Shown one piece after another: positions 1 to 6,095 of a DNA stretch of 8,020 bases; positions within the stretch are counted from its first letter, which is position 1, and the number at the start of each line of letters is the position of its first letter. The DNA is from Dethiosulfovibrio sp. (GTDB lineage Bacteria > Synergistota > Synergistia > Synergistales > Dethiosulfovibrionaceae), in assembly GCA_028709985.1 (NCBI GenBank), contig JAQUTB010000062.1, positions 1 to 8,020 on the forward strand, written 5' to 3'. Made by a program: the position numbers and the translations under genes. The notes under the pieces are model-generated. The model had not been told where the DNA came from, ran no database searches, and saw only the letters and a program-made list of their open reading frames with translations.

Positions 1-476
1 CGAAACAGGTGTTCGAGTAGATAAAGGAATCCGCAAAGAAGGAGTTTATCGCGGCCGGTAAGGACCGTTTTTCACCTTATTGCTGTCGCTACAGGATCGA
101 TAAGCCCTTCGATGAATTACTTGCCTCCGGTCTGGCTCAAAACCCCCTACCCACTGGAAAGGGGGCAAGAGGCAGGCCCAAAAAAGGCAAGGCCAGGAAC
201 CTCCTGGAGAGATTTAGGGACCACAAGGAGGAGATCCTGCTCTATGCCAGGGACTTTGCGATCCCCTTCGACAATAACGAAGCTGAGCGAAACATCCGCA
301 ACTTCAAGGCGAAGCTTAAAATATCGGGCTGCTTCCGAACCTCGGAAGGGGCTAGTGACTATGCCAAAATAATGTCGTTCCTCATCACGGCGAAGAAAAA
401 CTCGATCAATATCTTCGAGGCCATGTCTATGGCTCTCGATGGTCAGATTCTCTTCCTGGATGGGGCGACTGAATAG
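1..476 (+). pseudogene. IS66-family transposase, C-terminal fragment with an in-frame stop
   Basis: This is the last ~158 codons of a DDE transposase of the IS66 family (TnpC type); the 5' part lies outside the window. The frame ending at TAG 474-476 encodes the family's C-terminal signature. A GRPKKGKARNLLERF-like stretch is followed by DFAIPFDNNEAERNIRNF, whose Glu codon at 285-287 is the expected last acidic residue of the DDE triad. Then come KISGCFRTSEGA and a SFLITAKKNSINIFEA tail. Upstream in the same frame a TAG at 18-20 interrupts the reading (QVFE-stop-IKES). IS66 transposases read through here, so a single substitution, for example from TTG, would explain it. The protein is therefore probably inactive unless the stop is a sequencing error. 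Its composition resembles the GC-richer genes of the window. Family assignment is secure; inactivation is an inference from the one stop. Confidence 0.88.
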
Positions 477-480
477 TTAC
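471..480 (+). repeat. Probable right end of the IS66 element
   Basis: The sequence just past the transposase stop ends in GTTAC. Its complement begins GTAAC, similar to the GTAA start of many IS66-family terminal repeats. Immediately beyond it the minus-strand istA reading frame becomes recognisable, which places the junction at about 480. IS66 elements usually duplicate 8 bp of target, so 481-488 would be one copy of the duplication. The partner end is outside the window, so neither the inverted repeat nor the duplication can be confirmed. Confidence 0.45.
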
Positions 481-550
481 CTTTTCTTATTGACCACCCT
501 TCCACAAAGTGCTTTTTTCTGATAGATTCTTTCTCGGCCATCCTGATCAT
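481..550 (-). pseudogene. istA: IS21-family transposase IstA, N-terminal remnant cut by the IS66 junction
   Basis: Read leftward from an ATG at 550, the first 23 codons give MIRMAEKESIRKKHF followed by VEGWSIRK. This resembles the N-terminus of IS21-family IstA transposases, which begin a helix-turn-helix with an (I)R..(Y/H)F..G.SIR pattern. The resemblance ends at about 482, where the IS66 right end begins, so the usual continuation of the helix-turn-helix (of the type IA(R/K)EL) is missing. An alternative start is the ATG at 541. A purine-rich ribosome site (GGGGGA at 557-562) sits 6 bases before the ATG at 550. The upstream sequence carries IS21-like terminal repeats, which supports the call independently. 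The fragment is far too short to act. Identification rests on memory of the family pattern over a short stretch. Confidence 0.6.
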
Positions 551-594
551 TTCCTCTCCCCCTGTACTTCGTTTACATCGTGGTTACGAATTAC

Positions 595-623
595 AGGGTA
601 TTGGTTTTAGTCAGGGTGGTCAA
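595..623 (-). promoter_or_regulatory. Possible istA promoter within the IS21 left end
   Basis: On the minus strand TTGACC (618-623) is followed after 17 bases by TACCCT (595-600), about 45 bases before the istA ATG. The -35 box is good and the -10 box weak. IS21 elements carry the istA promoter in this position, but the match alone is modest. Confidence 0.28.
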
Positions 624-673
624 CTTTATCTTTGTCACTGAGGCCCTAAATGGGTCAGTTTTAGGTTATCACA
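613..673 (-). repeat. IS21-family left end with imperfect terminal repeats
   Basis: Two imperfect copies of a ~22-base motif lie in the same orientation, at 616-638 and 651-672. Aligned with one gap they share GGTCA, a T-rich centre and a final TCAC. Read on the minus strand, the outer copy starts TGTGATAACC and continues to AAAACTGACCC, much like the tips of IS21-family elements, which begin TG and carry several internal copies of the terminal motif. The istA start lies ~120 bases inward in the right orientation. The outer boundary is placed at 673, but a TGT-type tip at 677 or 680 cannot be excluded. The opposite end of the element is not in the window. Confidence 0.55.
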
Positions 674-722
674 AACAACAGTTAATAACTGCCACCAGGT
701 AAATACGGAATAGTGCTGTTAT
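674..722. other. Short spacer between the IS21 end and the last operon gene
   Basis: This 49-bp stretch contains a short perfect dyad (CAGTTA-A-TAACTG, 679-691) with no usable loop and no adjacent run of T on the transcribed strand. I see no gene and no convincing rho-independent terminator here, although an operon end would be expected at this point. Confidence 0.5.
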
Positions 723-1688
723 TTAGACCTTTCCTGTCAGTGTTTTTTTTATAAAATAAAAGTGCCGTGCAATGCATAAAACATTGTTTTTAATTAAAAA
801 AAGAAATATTTTTTGATGGATAGGAATTGAGCTAAGGTACTTGTTTTTGTGCCATTTGGGGTATTTTTTTGTCCTTTGTTTTAGATATCTGTTTAGACTT
901 GAACTCGTTTCTTTTGTTAGCTTTGACATCATTGATTGATATAGTATTTTTTGAATGAATAAAAATTCAACCTCTTTGGGGTAATCTTGAAGCAGCTCTT
1001 CCTCCACTATTCTAAAAGCTGAAGCACTCTCATCTTTTTGTGTGGAATGTATGGAATGTGTAAGCGAATCTCCGCGTTGAAAGTAACCATAGAGTGCTTT
1101 TTGAAGATATCCAAAGTCAAGACATTTTGAGATGGCTAATTTATTGAATACAAAATCCTCGTGACGCATTATAGGAGGGAATTCAACTTTATTGTCTGTT
1201 ATGATGCTTTTTCTGTATAATTTGCCACAAACTCCTCCTGATGAGAGTGCGATTGCTATCTCCTTGGAGATGATAACTTCATTTTTAAAGGGAAGAGTTT
1301 TGAGGTACGTTTTTTTTGTATCTTTTACTGATAGTGCATCGAAAAACAGGCAGTCTATCGGCTTAGTGGCTATTATTTTATTTAATTTTTCTATGGCATT
1401 ATTGGTCAGTATGTCATCAGAATCAAGAAAAAGTATGAACTCTCCTTTTGCACTTTTTATTCCTAAGTTTCTAGCCCCACCTGGACCTATATTTTGGGGG
1501 GATGCTAGTATCTGGACTTTTTCTTTGTTTTTTAATTTAAATTCTTTTATTAGATGTATTGTGCTGTCATTGGAGTTGTCATCCACAAAAATGATCTCAA
1601 AATCCTGGTCTGTCTGTATTTGAAGACTATTTATTGTGTTTAATAGAAAATGCTCTGAGTTGTGTGTCGGTATTATGATTGATATCAT
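723..1688 (-). CDS. GT2-family glycosyltransferase
   Basis: This is a 321-residue GT-A fold family 2 glycosyltransferase, predicted to add one sugar from a nucleotide donor to the lipid-linked repeat unit at the cytoplasmic face. The N-terminus starts directly with MISIIIPTHN (first strand of the fold). It continues with VDDNSND (35-41), the NIGPGGARNLGI donor-site segment (66-77), the metal-binding LDSDD motif (88-92), a GGVCGKLYRKSII acceptor-region stretch (151-163) and MRHED (174-178), whose acidic pair is the usual catalytic-base region. The C-terminal ~100 residues are basic and probably membrane-associated; no clear transmembrane helix is visible. The ATG overlaps the upstream epimerase stop (ATGA at 1685-1688), and its own ribosome site is weak (GGAA), which suggests translational coupling. 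The gene is strikingly AT-rich compared with the two genes before it. Donor and acceptor cannot be told from sequence. Confidence 0.9.
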   Translation of the reverse strand: MISIIIPTHNSEHFLLNTINSLQIQTDQDFEIIFVDDNSNDSTIHLIKEFKLKNKEKVQILASPQNIGPGGARNLGIKSAKGEFILFLDSDDILTNNAIEKLNKIIATKPIDCLFFDALSVKDTKKTYLKTLPFKNEVIISKEIAIALSSGGVCGKLYRKSIITDNKVEFPPIMRHEDFVFNKLAISKCLDFGYLQKALYGYFQRGDSLTHSIHSTQKDESASAFRIVEEELLQDYPKEVEFLFIQKILYQSMMSKLTKETSSSLNRYLKQRTKKYPKWHKNKYLSSIPIHQKIFLFLIKNNVLCIARHFYFIKKTLTGKV

Positions 1689-2629
1689 GACTTAGACTTT
1701 CCGAATTGGGCTATCCCCTTAGTTATTTCTGTTGTAGGGGAGTATCTTATTATTTTTTTGGCTTTCCTCACATCTGCCCAGGTCTGTGGCACATCTCCCG
1801 GTTGGGTTGGCTGTCTGTCTATGACCGCCTTTATGCCCAGGGTTTGCTCTATAGCCTCTATCATCTCCGCCAGGCTTACTGTTTTGTTGTTGCCCAGGTT
1901 TATGACTTCGTAGAGGGTTTTATCGTAGTCCATGGCGGATCTTATGCCCTTTACTATATCCTCTACGTAGGTATAGTCCCTTCTGGTGCTTCCGTCTCCA
2001 TAGACCGGTATAGGCTTGCCCTCTTTTATGAGTTTTGTGAATTTATGTATAGCAAGATCAGGCCTCTGTCTCGGTCCGTAGACGGTGAAAAACCTGAGTG
2101 CTAAAAATCTTATGCCGTAAAGGTGGCTGTAGACGTGTCCCATGAGCTCTCCGCTTACTTTGGTCGAGGCGTAGGGGCTTATGGGCATCAGTACGTGATC
2201 GTCCTCGCTCCACGGCACGTTAGGGTTTATGCCGTAGACGCTGGAGGACGATGCGAACACGAATTGCTTTATGTCCCTCTCTTTGGCGAACTCTAGCATG
2301 TTCTGTGTGCCTGTTACGTTTACCTCCTGATAGCCTACAGGATCCTGTATAGATGGCCTTACCCCCGCTTTGGCCGCCAGATGGACTATTACGTCGTAGC
2401 TGTCGTTCAGCTTCTCCCTCAGGCCCGGCAGGTTACGGATATCCTCCTCCACCAGACGATATTTTGGGTTATCTCTGTGAGGGGCTATGTTGGACAGCTT
2501 GATCGCTTTGTCGTAAAAGGGGTCGAAGTTGTCCACTACCGTGACGTTCCAGCCCTGATCCATGAGCAGGTCCACCAGATGGCTTCCGATGAACCCCGCT
2601 CCTCCTGTGACTAGACAGTGTTTCGTCAC
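1685..2629 (-). CDS. UDP-glucuronate 4-epimerase-like NAD-dependent epimerase
   Basis: This is a 314-residue extended short-chain dehydrogenase/reductase, most likely interconverting UDP-glucuronate and UDP-galacturonate. Visible motifs are the NAD-binding GGAGFIG (9-15), HLAAKAGVRPS (83-93), the SSSSVYG strand (127-133), catalytic Y153 and K157 (YASTK), and FFTVYGPRQRPD (180-191), the last typical of the GlcA 4-epimerase/CapI group. RRDYTYVEDIV (216-226) follows. An upstream in-frame GTG at 2638 would add three codons, but it overlaps the Shine-Dalgarno GGGAGG (2638-2643). The GTG at 2629 lies 8 bases after that site and overlaps the upstream stop as GTGA, so it is preferred. The gene follows UDP-glucose dehydrogenase, which makes its expected substrate. 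Related epimerases act on UDP-glucose/galactose or other 4-keto intermediates, so substrate rests on motif resemblance and context. Confidence 0.9.
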   Translation of the reverse strand: MTKHCLVTGGAGFIGSHLVDLLMDQGWNVTVVDNFDPFYDKAIKLSNIAPHRDNPKYRLVEEDIRNLPGLREKLNDSYDVIVHLAAKAGVRPSIQDPVGYQEVNVTGTQNMLEFAKERDIKQFVFASSSSVYGINPNVPWSEDDHVLMPISPYASTKVSGELMGHVYSHLYGIRFLALRFFTVYGPRQRPDLAIHKFTKLIKEGKPIPVYGDGSTRRDYTYVEDIVKGIRSAMDYDKTLYEVINLGNNKTVSLAEMIEAIEQTLGIKAVIDRQPTQPGDVPQTWADVRKAKKIIRYSPTTEITKGIAQFGKSKS

Positions 2630-3957
2630 AGAACACACCTCCCTATGCCGTGATAGACGAATCCCATGGCGTTCATCTGCTCCGGGTTATACTGGTTTCT
2701 TCCGTCGAAGATTACGTCTCCTGCCATTAGTTCTTTCATCCTATCGAACTCGGGACGACGGAAGGGAAGCCATTCGGTCAGGAGGAGAAGACCGTCGGCG
2801 TTTTCCAGTGCCTGATAGTTGTCCTCGCAGTAGATTATACTGTCGGTCTTTGGAAGCTCGGCCTTTGCGTTTTCCTGTCCCACCGGGTCGTAGGCCCTTA
2901 CGGTGGCCCCTTTTTCCAGCAGCCAGGGTATTATGTCCAGAGCGGGAGCTTCTCTCACGTCGTCGGTGTTAGGTTTAAAGCTCAAGCCCCATACCGCCAA
3001 GGTCTTTCCCGAAAGGTCACCATCGTAGTGATTTAATACCTTCTGATAGAACCACTCTCTCTGGGTTTTGTTTATCTCCTCCACCGACTCCAGGAGGGTC
3101 ATAGGGCTTTGGTTTTCTATGCCCGAGTGTATAAGTGCTTTAACGTCTTTAGGGAAGCAGGATCCGCCGTATCCCACGCCGGGATAGAGGAAGGCCGAGC
3201 CAATTCGGCTGTCGCTTCCCATACCGTGGCGCACCTGGTCTATGTCCGCTCCGACTTTCTCGCAGAACCTGGCCAGCTGGTTCATGAAGCTGATCCTTGT
3301 GGCTAACATAGAGTTGGAGGCGTATTTGGTTAGCTCCGCAGAGGGAATGGACATGGATATTATCCTGTTTTCCCTCATGCAGAAGGGGGAGAAAAGCTCT
3401 TTCAGAAGCTCGGCGGTTCTGCTGTTTTGGGTTCCTACGACGATACGGTCGGGTTTCATGAAGTCGTCTATGGCTGATCCCTCTTTGAGAAACTCCGGGC
3501 AGAAGGCCACGTCGAAGTCCAGATCCTTACGTCCTCTGGATGCGATCTCCTGGGATATGTGCCCAGCGATTTTCTCCGTTGTCCCTACGGGAATGGTGGA
3601 TTTTGCCACGACGATTTTGTAGTTTTCCATGTAGGACCCGATCTGTTTTGCGGCGTTGAAGACGTAGGATAGATCAGCGGAGCCATCCTCGCCAGGAGGG
3701 GTTCCCACAGCGATAAAGACGAACAAGCTGTCGTCCAGGGCCTCTTTAAGGTCGGTAGTGAACTGAAGCCTTCCCTGCTTTACGTTTCTGGCGACTATGT
3801 CCTCCAGCCCGGGCTCGTATATTGGGATCTCTCCGTTTTGGAGCTTCTCTATCTTCCTCTGGTCTACGTCCACGCACCAGACGTGGTTTCCAACCTCCGC
3901 CAGACAGGTTCCGGTGACGAGACCTACATAGCCTGTTCCTATCATGCATATGCGCAT
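2626..3957 (-). CDS. ugd: UDP-glucose 6-dehydrogenase
   Basis: This 443-residue cytoplasmic enzyme oxidises UDP-glucose to UDP-glucuronate with two NAD+. The Rossmann motif GTGYVG is at 7-12, with acidic D30 and D32 at the end of the second strand. The NAD/substrate segments IAVGTPP (82-88) and KSTIPVGTT (119-127) follow, then FCPEFLKEG with E155 (152-160), K211 and N215 in the central helix, and the catalytic cysteine C267 in GYGGSCFPKD (262-271). The C-terminal domain has WGLSFKPNTDDVREAP (323-338), which binds UDP-sugar. Length and motif order match the bacterial Ugd/TuaD family. The ATG is 3 bases from the upstream stop, with GGAGG at 3969-3973 inside the end of the upstream gene. Its product feeds the epimerase immediately downstream. 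GDP-mannose and UDP-ManNAc dehydrogenases are relatives, but the motifs favour UDP-glucose. Confidence 0.95.
   Translation of the reverse strand: MRICMIGTGYVGLVTGTCLAEVGNHVWCVDVDQRKIEKLQNGEIPIYEPGLEDIVARNVKQGRLQFTTDLKEALDDSLFVFIAVGTPPGEDGSADLSYVFNAAKQIGSYMENYKIVVAKSTIPVGTTEKIAGHISQEIASRGRKDLDFDVAFCPEFLKEGSAIDDFMKPDRIVVGTQNSRTAELLKELFSPFCMRENRIISMSIPSAELTKYASNSMLATRISFMNQLARFCEKVGADIDQVRHGMGSDSRIGSAFLYPGVGYGGSCFPKDVKALIHSGIENQSPMTLLESVEEINKTQREWFYQKVLNHYDGDLSGKTLAVWGLSFKPNTDDVREAPALDIIPWLLEKGATVRAYDPVGQENAKAELPKTDSIIYCEDNYQALENADGLLLLTEWLPFRRPEFDRMKELMAGDVIFDGRNQYNPEQMNAMGFVYHGIGRCVL
2638..2643 (-). promoter_or_regulatory. Ribosome binding site that fixes the epimerase start
   Basis: GGGAGG on the minus strand lies 8 bases before the GTG at 2629 and overlaps the alternative GTG at 2636-2638, so the shorter protein is favoured. 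It lies inside the end of ugd. Confidence 0.7.
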
Positions 3958-3960
3958 ATT

Positions 3961-5238
3961 TTATTTAACCTCCAATTTTTTTAATGGCACAGGTATTGTA
4001 TATATAGCCCTTTTCCCCTCAAATACTCCATCTACACATATAGTGTCGCCCCTACGATTCCATCGAGGGTGTAAATCACATCTGACATCGTTGTCATATT
4101 TGAATGGGTTATACATGGACGCAATCTCTTTATGCGTACCTGTCGTAGGGTCCAATACCATTACTCTCGATGTCCTGGTTCTATCTGGGTATGTGTCTGT
4201 TATTACTATCGATCTGTCTGGAGAATAGCTAGGATGTCCGTCCCACACGATACTAGGCCATAAATGCTTGTAGTTATGTGTCTTATCTTCAAGAAAGAAG
4301 TACCCGTCGACTTTATTCTTTCTTAAATATCCCAGTATGAACTTATCGTCTTTCCATGTGCAATGTGAGATCATGTCGTTGTCACTTAGATTATAAAGGT
4401 CACTGCCGTCTATATTAGCGGTTAGAAGCCTAGAGTATTTTCGTCCTTTGTTTATCCAGCGGTGTATAAACATAAACCTATTCCCACTTGGGGAAATTGA
4501 TAAATGATTTACTTTGTGCTCTGCTCCAACCATTTCATCTCTTTTGTCGATATTCATTAGGTCTTTATATGTAAAAATTCCCTTTATCTTTTTTGTGCTT
4601 ATGTCTACAGACCATATGCAAAAACCGTCGGGTATTAGTTTCTTTGCGGTGACATCAGGCTTATTTATGTACCCATATCCAGGACGTAATCTGTTCAATC
4701 TGTAGAAGTCAAGTGTTAGGGCGGTTTTGCCATCTTGCGATACAGAGTAAATAGGGGCTGCTATTACTTCCTCTTCTTTTGATTTTATGTTTATGATGAC
4801 AGAACAAGGATGTTTGTCTCTGAATGTGTTGAATATAATCCTATCGCTGAAGCCTGGTCCAAGCCATTGAAGCATACATCCTTGCTGTACGTTCCAAGAG
4901 GCTGTCGACCCAATGGTAGTACATTTGCCGTCTTTTGAATCTACTATGACTATCTCGGATTTGACATCAGAGGCAGGATAGCTATGTGTGTCGACTGTTT
5001 TTAGGGATAACAAATAACGGTCTGTAGCATCCCACGGAGATTTATCGTAATAGCCAAAAAAATACTCGAAATCGTCGTTAGGGGTAATACGCTTCACGTT
5101 CCCCTTAACGTTACACTTCTTAGGTGAGAGAAGAATCGTTGTGATTTGATAGAGCTTTTTTATACCTCTTTTTATCTTGGGATTTTTATTTAGGACAGCA
5201 CTTAGTTTGCTCTCTGCTTTTTTTAGCTTTCTTATCAT
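3961..5238 (-). CDS. Conserved TolB/WD40-like beta-propeller protein of polysaccharide loci, function unknown
   Basis: This 425-residue protein resembles proteins I have seen in capsule and exopolysaccharide clusters, often named only as hypothetical or glycosyltransferase. It has no GT fold motifs. After a basic N-terminus (1-33) come FFGYYDKSPWD (60-70) and ASWNVQQGCMLQW (113-125). Repeated blade-like SP(S/D)G/SPD strands follow, with conserved-looking histidines: EHKVNHLSISP (240-250), SHCTW (291-295), GHPSYSPD (334-341) and CDLHPRW (387-393). This pattern suggests a six- or seven-bladed propeller with a His-rich pore, somewhat like PL22 oligogalacturonate lyases; that likeness is inference. 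No signal peptide or transmembrane helix is visible, so a cytoplasmic location is likely. A GTG at 5250 would add four codons but lies inside the ribosome site AGAGGTGA (5247-5254). The ATG at 5238 lies 8 bases after it. Base composition is lower in GC than the following ugd. Confidence 0.85.
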   Translation of the reverse strand: MIRKLKKAESKLSAVLNKNPKIKRGIKKLYQITTILLSPKKCNVKGNVKRITPNDDFEYFFGYYDKSPWDATDRYLLSLKTVDTHSYPASDVKSEIVIVDSKDGKCTTIGSTASWNVQQGCMLQWLGPGFSDRIIFNTFRDKHPCSVIINIKSKEEEVIAAPIYSVSQDGKTALTLDFYRLNRLRPGYGYINKPDVTAKKLIPDGFCIWSVDISTKKIKGIFTYKDLMNIDKRDEMVGAEHKVNHLSISPSGNRFMFIHRWINKGRKYSRLLTANIDGSDLYNLSDNDMISHCTWKDDKFILGYLRKNKVDGYFFLEDKTHNYKHLWPSIVWDGHPSYSPDRSIVITDTYPDRTRTSRVMVLDPTTGTHKEIASMYNPFKYDNDVRCDLHPRWNRRGDTICVDGVFEGKRAIYTIPVPLKKLEVK

Positions 5239-5246
5239 GCACTTCG

Positions 5247-5254
5247 TCACCTCT
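5247..5254 (-). promoter_or_regulatory. Ribosome binding site that fixes the propeller-protein start
   Basis: AGAGGTGA on the minus strand is a good anti-Shine-Dalgarno match and lies 8 bases before the ATG at 5238. The upstream in-frame GTG at 5250 is part of this site and is unlikely to be the start. Confidence 0.65.
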
Positions 5255-5273
5255 TCTATTGGCTATGTCTTTA

Positions 5274-6095
5274 TTATCTAAGATTGCAGTATCCCCATTC
5301 CCTTATACTGTGGGGTAGCATTCTGAAGATTATAGCCATAACTTTTAATGCGTTTAGCCTTAGTGACAAAGTGTTATATGAAAATCTTGCTTTTACTTGT
5401 CGCATGATCCTGTTTTTTTCTGAGCGTTTTTTTATCATGTTATCCGTTCTAAAGAGCAGTAAGGGGATAGGTAAGTTGGCTATCTTGACATTGTTTTTCA
5501 GTGCTCTTCCCCACAGTTCTAGGTCCTGATCTGATTTAAATTTCTCGGAGTACATACCTGTTTTGCTGAATACACTTCGTCTAAATACAACAGTTGGGTG
5601 TATCAGTGGATTTCTAAAGTGAAACCAAGCCTCAATATCTCTTTGTGCAGTTGGCATTTTTTTGAGAAATAAATCTTTTTGGTTTTTGTAGTTATCGTTT
5701 TTGAACTCAAGGGCCCAAGACCCTAAAATATCCACACAGGGATTTTTTTCCATATAAGAAATTTGTAGCTCAATCCTTTGGGGTAGCGCAATATCGTCGG
5801 AGTCCATTCTGGCGTAGTATTTAGTTTTTGTTTGTTCAATGGACCTGTTTAGGCTGTATGCGAGTCCATAGTTTTTTTTGTTTACCATGAGAGTTATTTT
5901 ATTAGGCTCAAGGTATTTTCTTATGACCCTAGCTTTCGACTCAGAGACTTCTCCATCTTGAATTAGGTGGATTTCTGAAGGGATAACTGTTTGGTTGAGT
6001 ATCGACTTTATAGCCTGCTCAAGATGATTGTTAGGCACTCCTTCGTGAAAAGGGATGCCTAGAGTCACCATCGCACTCAGTTCTGCTTTTCTCAT
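5274..6095 (-). CDS. GT2-family glycosyltransferase, AmsE-like
   Basis: This 273-residue family 2 glycosyltransferase resembles the AmsE/amylovoran-type group and would add a sugar to the growing lipid-linked oligosaccharide. It opens with a VTLGIPFHEG strand. It continues with SILNQTVIPSEIHLIQDG (31-48), in which QDG replaces the more usual DDG, then NKKNYGLAYSLNRSI (72-86) and the metal-binding ARMDSDDIALPQRIE (95-109). HPTVVFRRSVF (166-176) and the acidic DQDLELWGR (189-197) near the catalytic base follow. No transmembrane helix is clear; a hydrophobic stretch at ~246-258 may touch the membrane. The ATG overlaps the preceding stop (ATGA, 6092-6095), and GAGGGG lies 6 bases upstream. The propeller gene starts 35 bp after its stop, suggesting a functional pair. 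It is AT-rich compared with the priming transferase. Donor and linkage cannot be predicted. Confidence 0.9.
   Translation of the reverse strand: MRKAELSAMVTLGIPFHEGVPNNHLEQAIKSILNQTVIPSEIHLIQDGEVSESKARVIRKYLEPNKITLMVNKKNYGLAYSLNRSIEQTKTKYYARMDSDDIALPQRIELQISYMEKNPCVDILGSWALEFKNDNYKNQKDLFLKKMPTAQRDIEAWFHFRNPLIHPTVVFRRSVFSKTGMYSEKFKSDQDLELWGRALKNNVKIANLPIPLLLFRTDNMIKKRSEKNRIMRQVKARFSYNTLSLRLNALKVMAIIFRMLPHSIREWGYCNLR

Noticed and set aside
112..372. 86-codon plus-strand open frame
   Set aside because: It is an out-of-frame shadow of the IS66 transposase fragment, whose true frame ends at 476.
679..691. Short palindrome CAGTTA-A-TAACTG as an operon terminator
   Set aside because: There is only one base between the arms, the stem is weak and A/T-rich, and no T-run follows on the transcribed strand.
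1192..1623. 143-codon plus-strand open frame
   Set aside because: It is antisense to the GT2 gene at 723-1688, which has a full set of family motifs. The hydrophobic composition comes from the complement of AT-rich coding DNA.
2562..2972. 136-codon plus-strand open frame
   Set aside because: It is antisense across the ugd/epimerase junction. The product is Arg/Pro-rich with no family resemblance.
5239..5273. Possible internal promoter between the GT2 gene and the propeller gene
   Set aside because: The 35-bp gap is fully explained by the ribosome site. I see no paired -35/-10 boxes in it.
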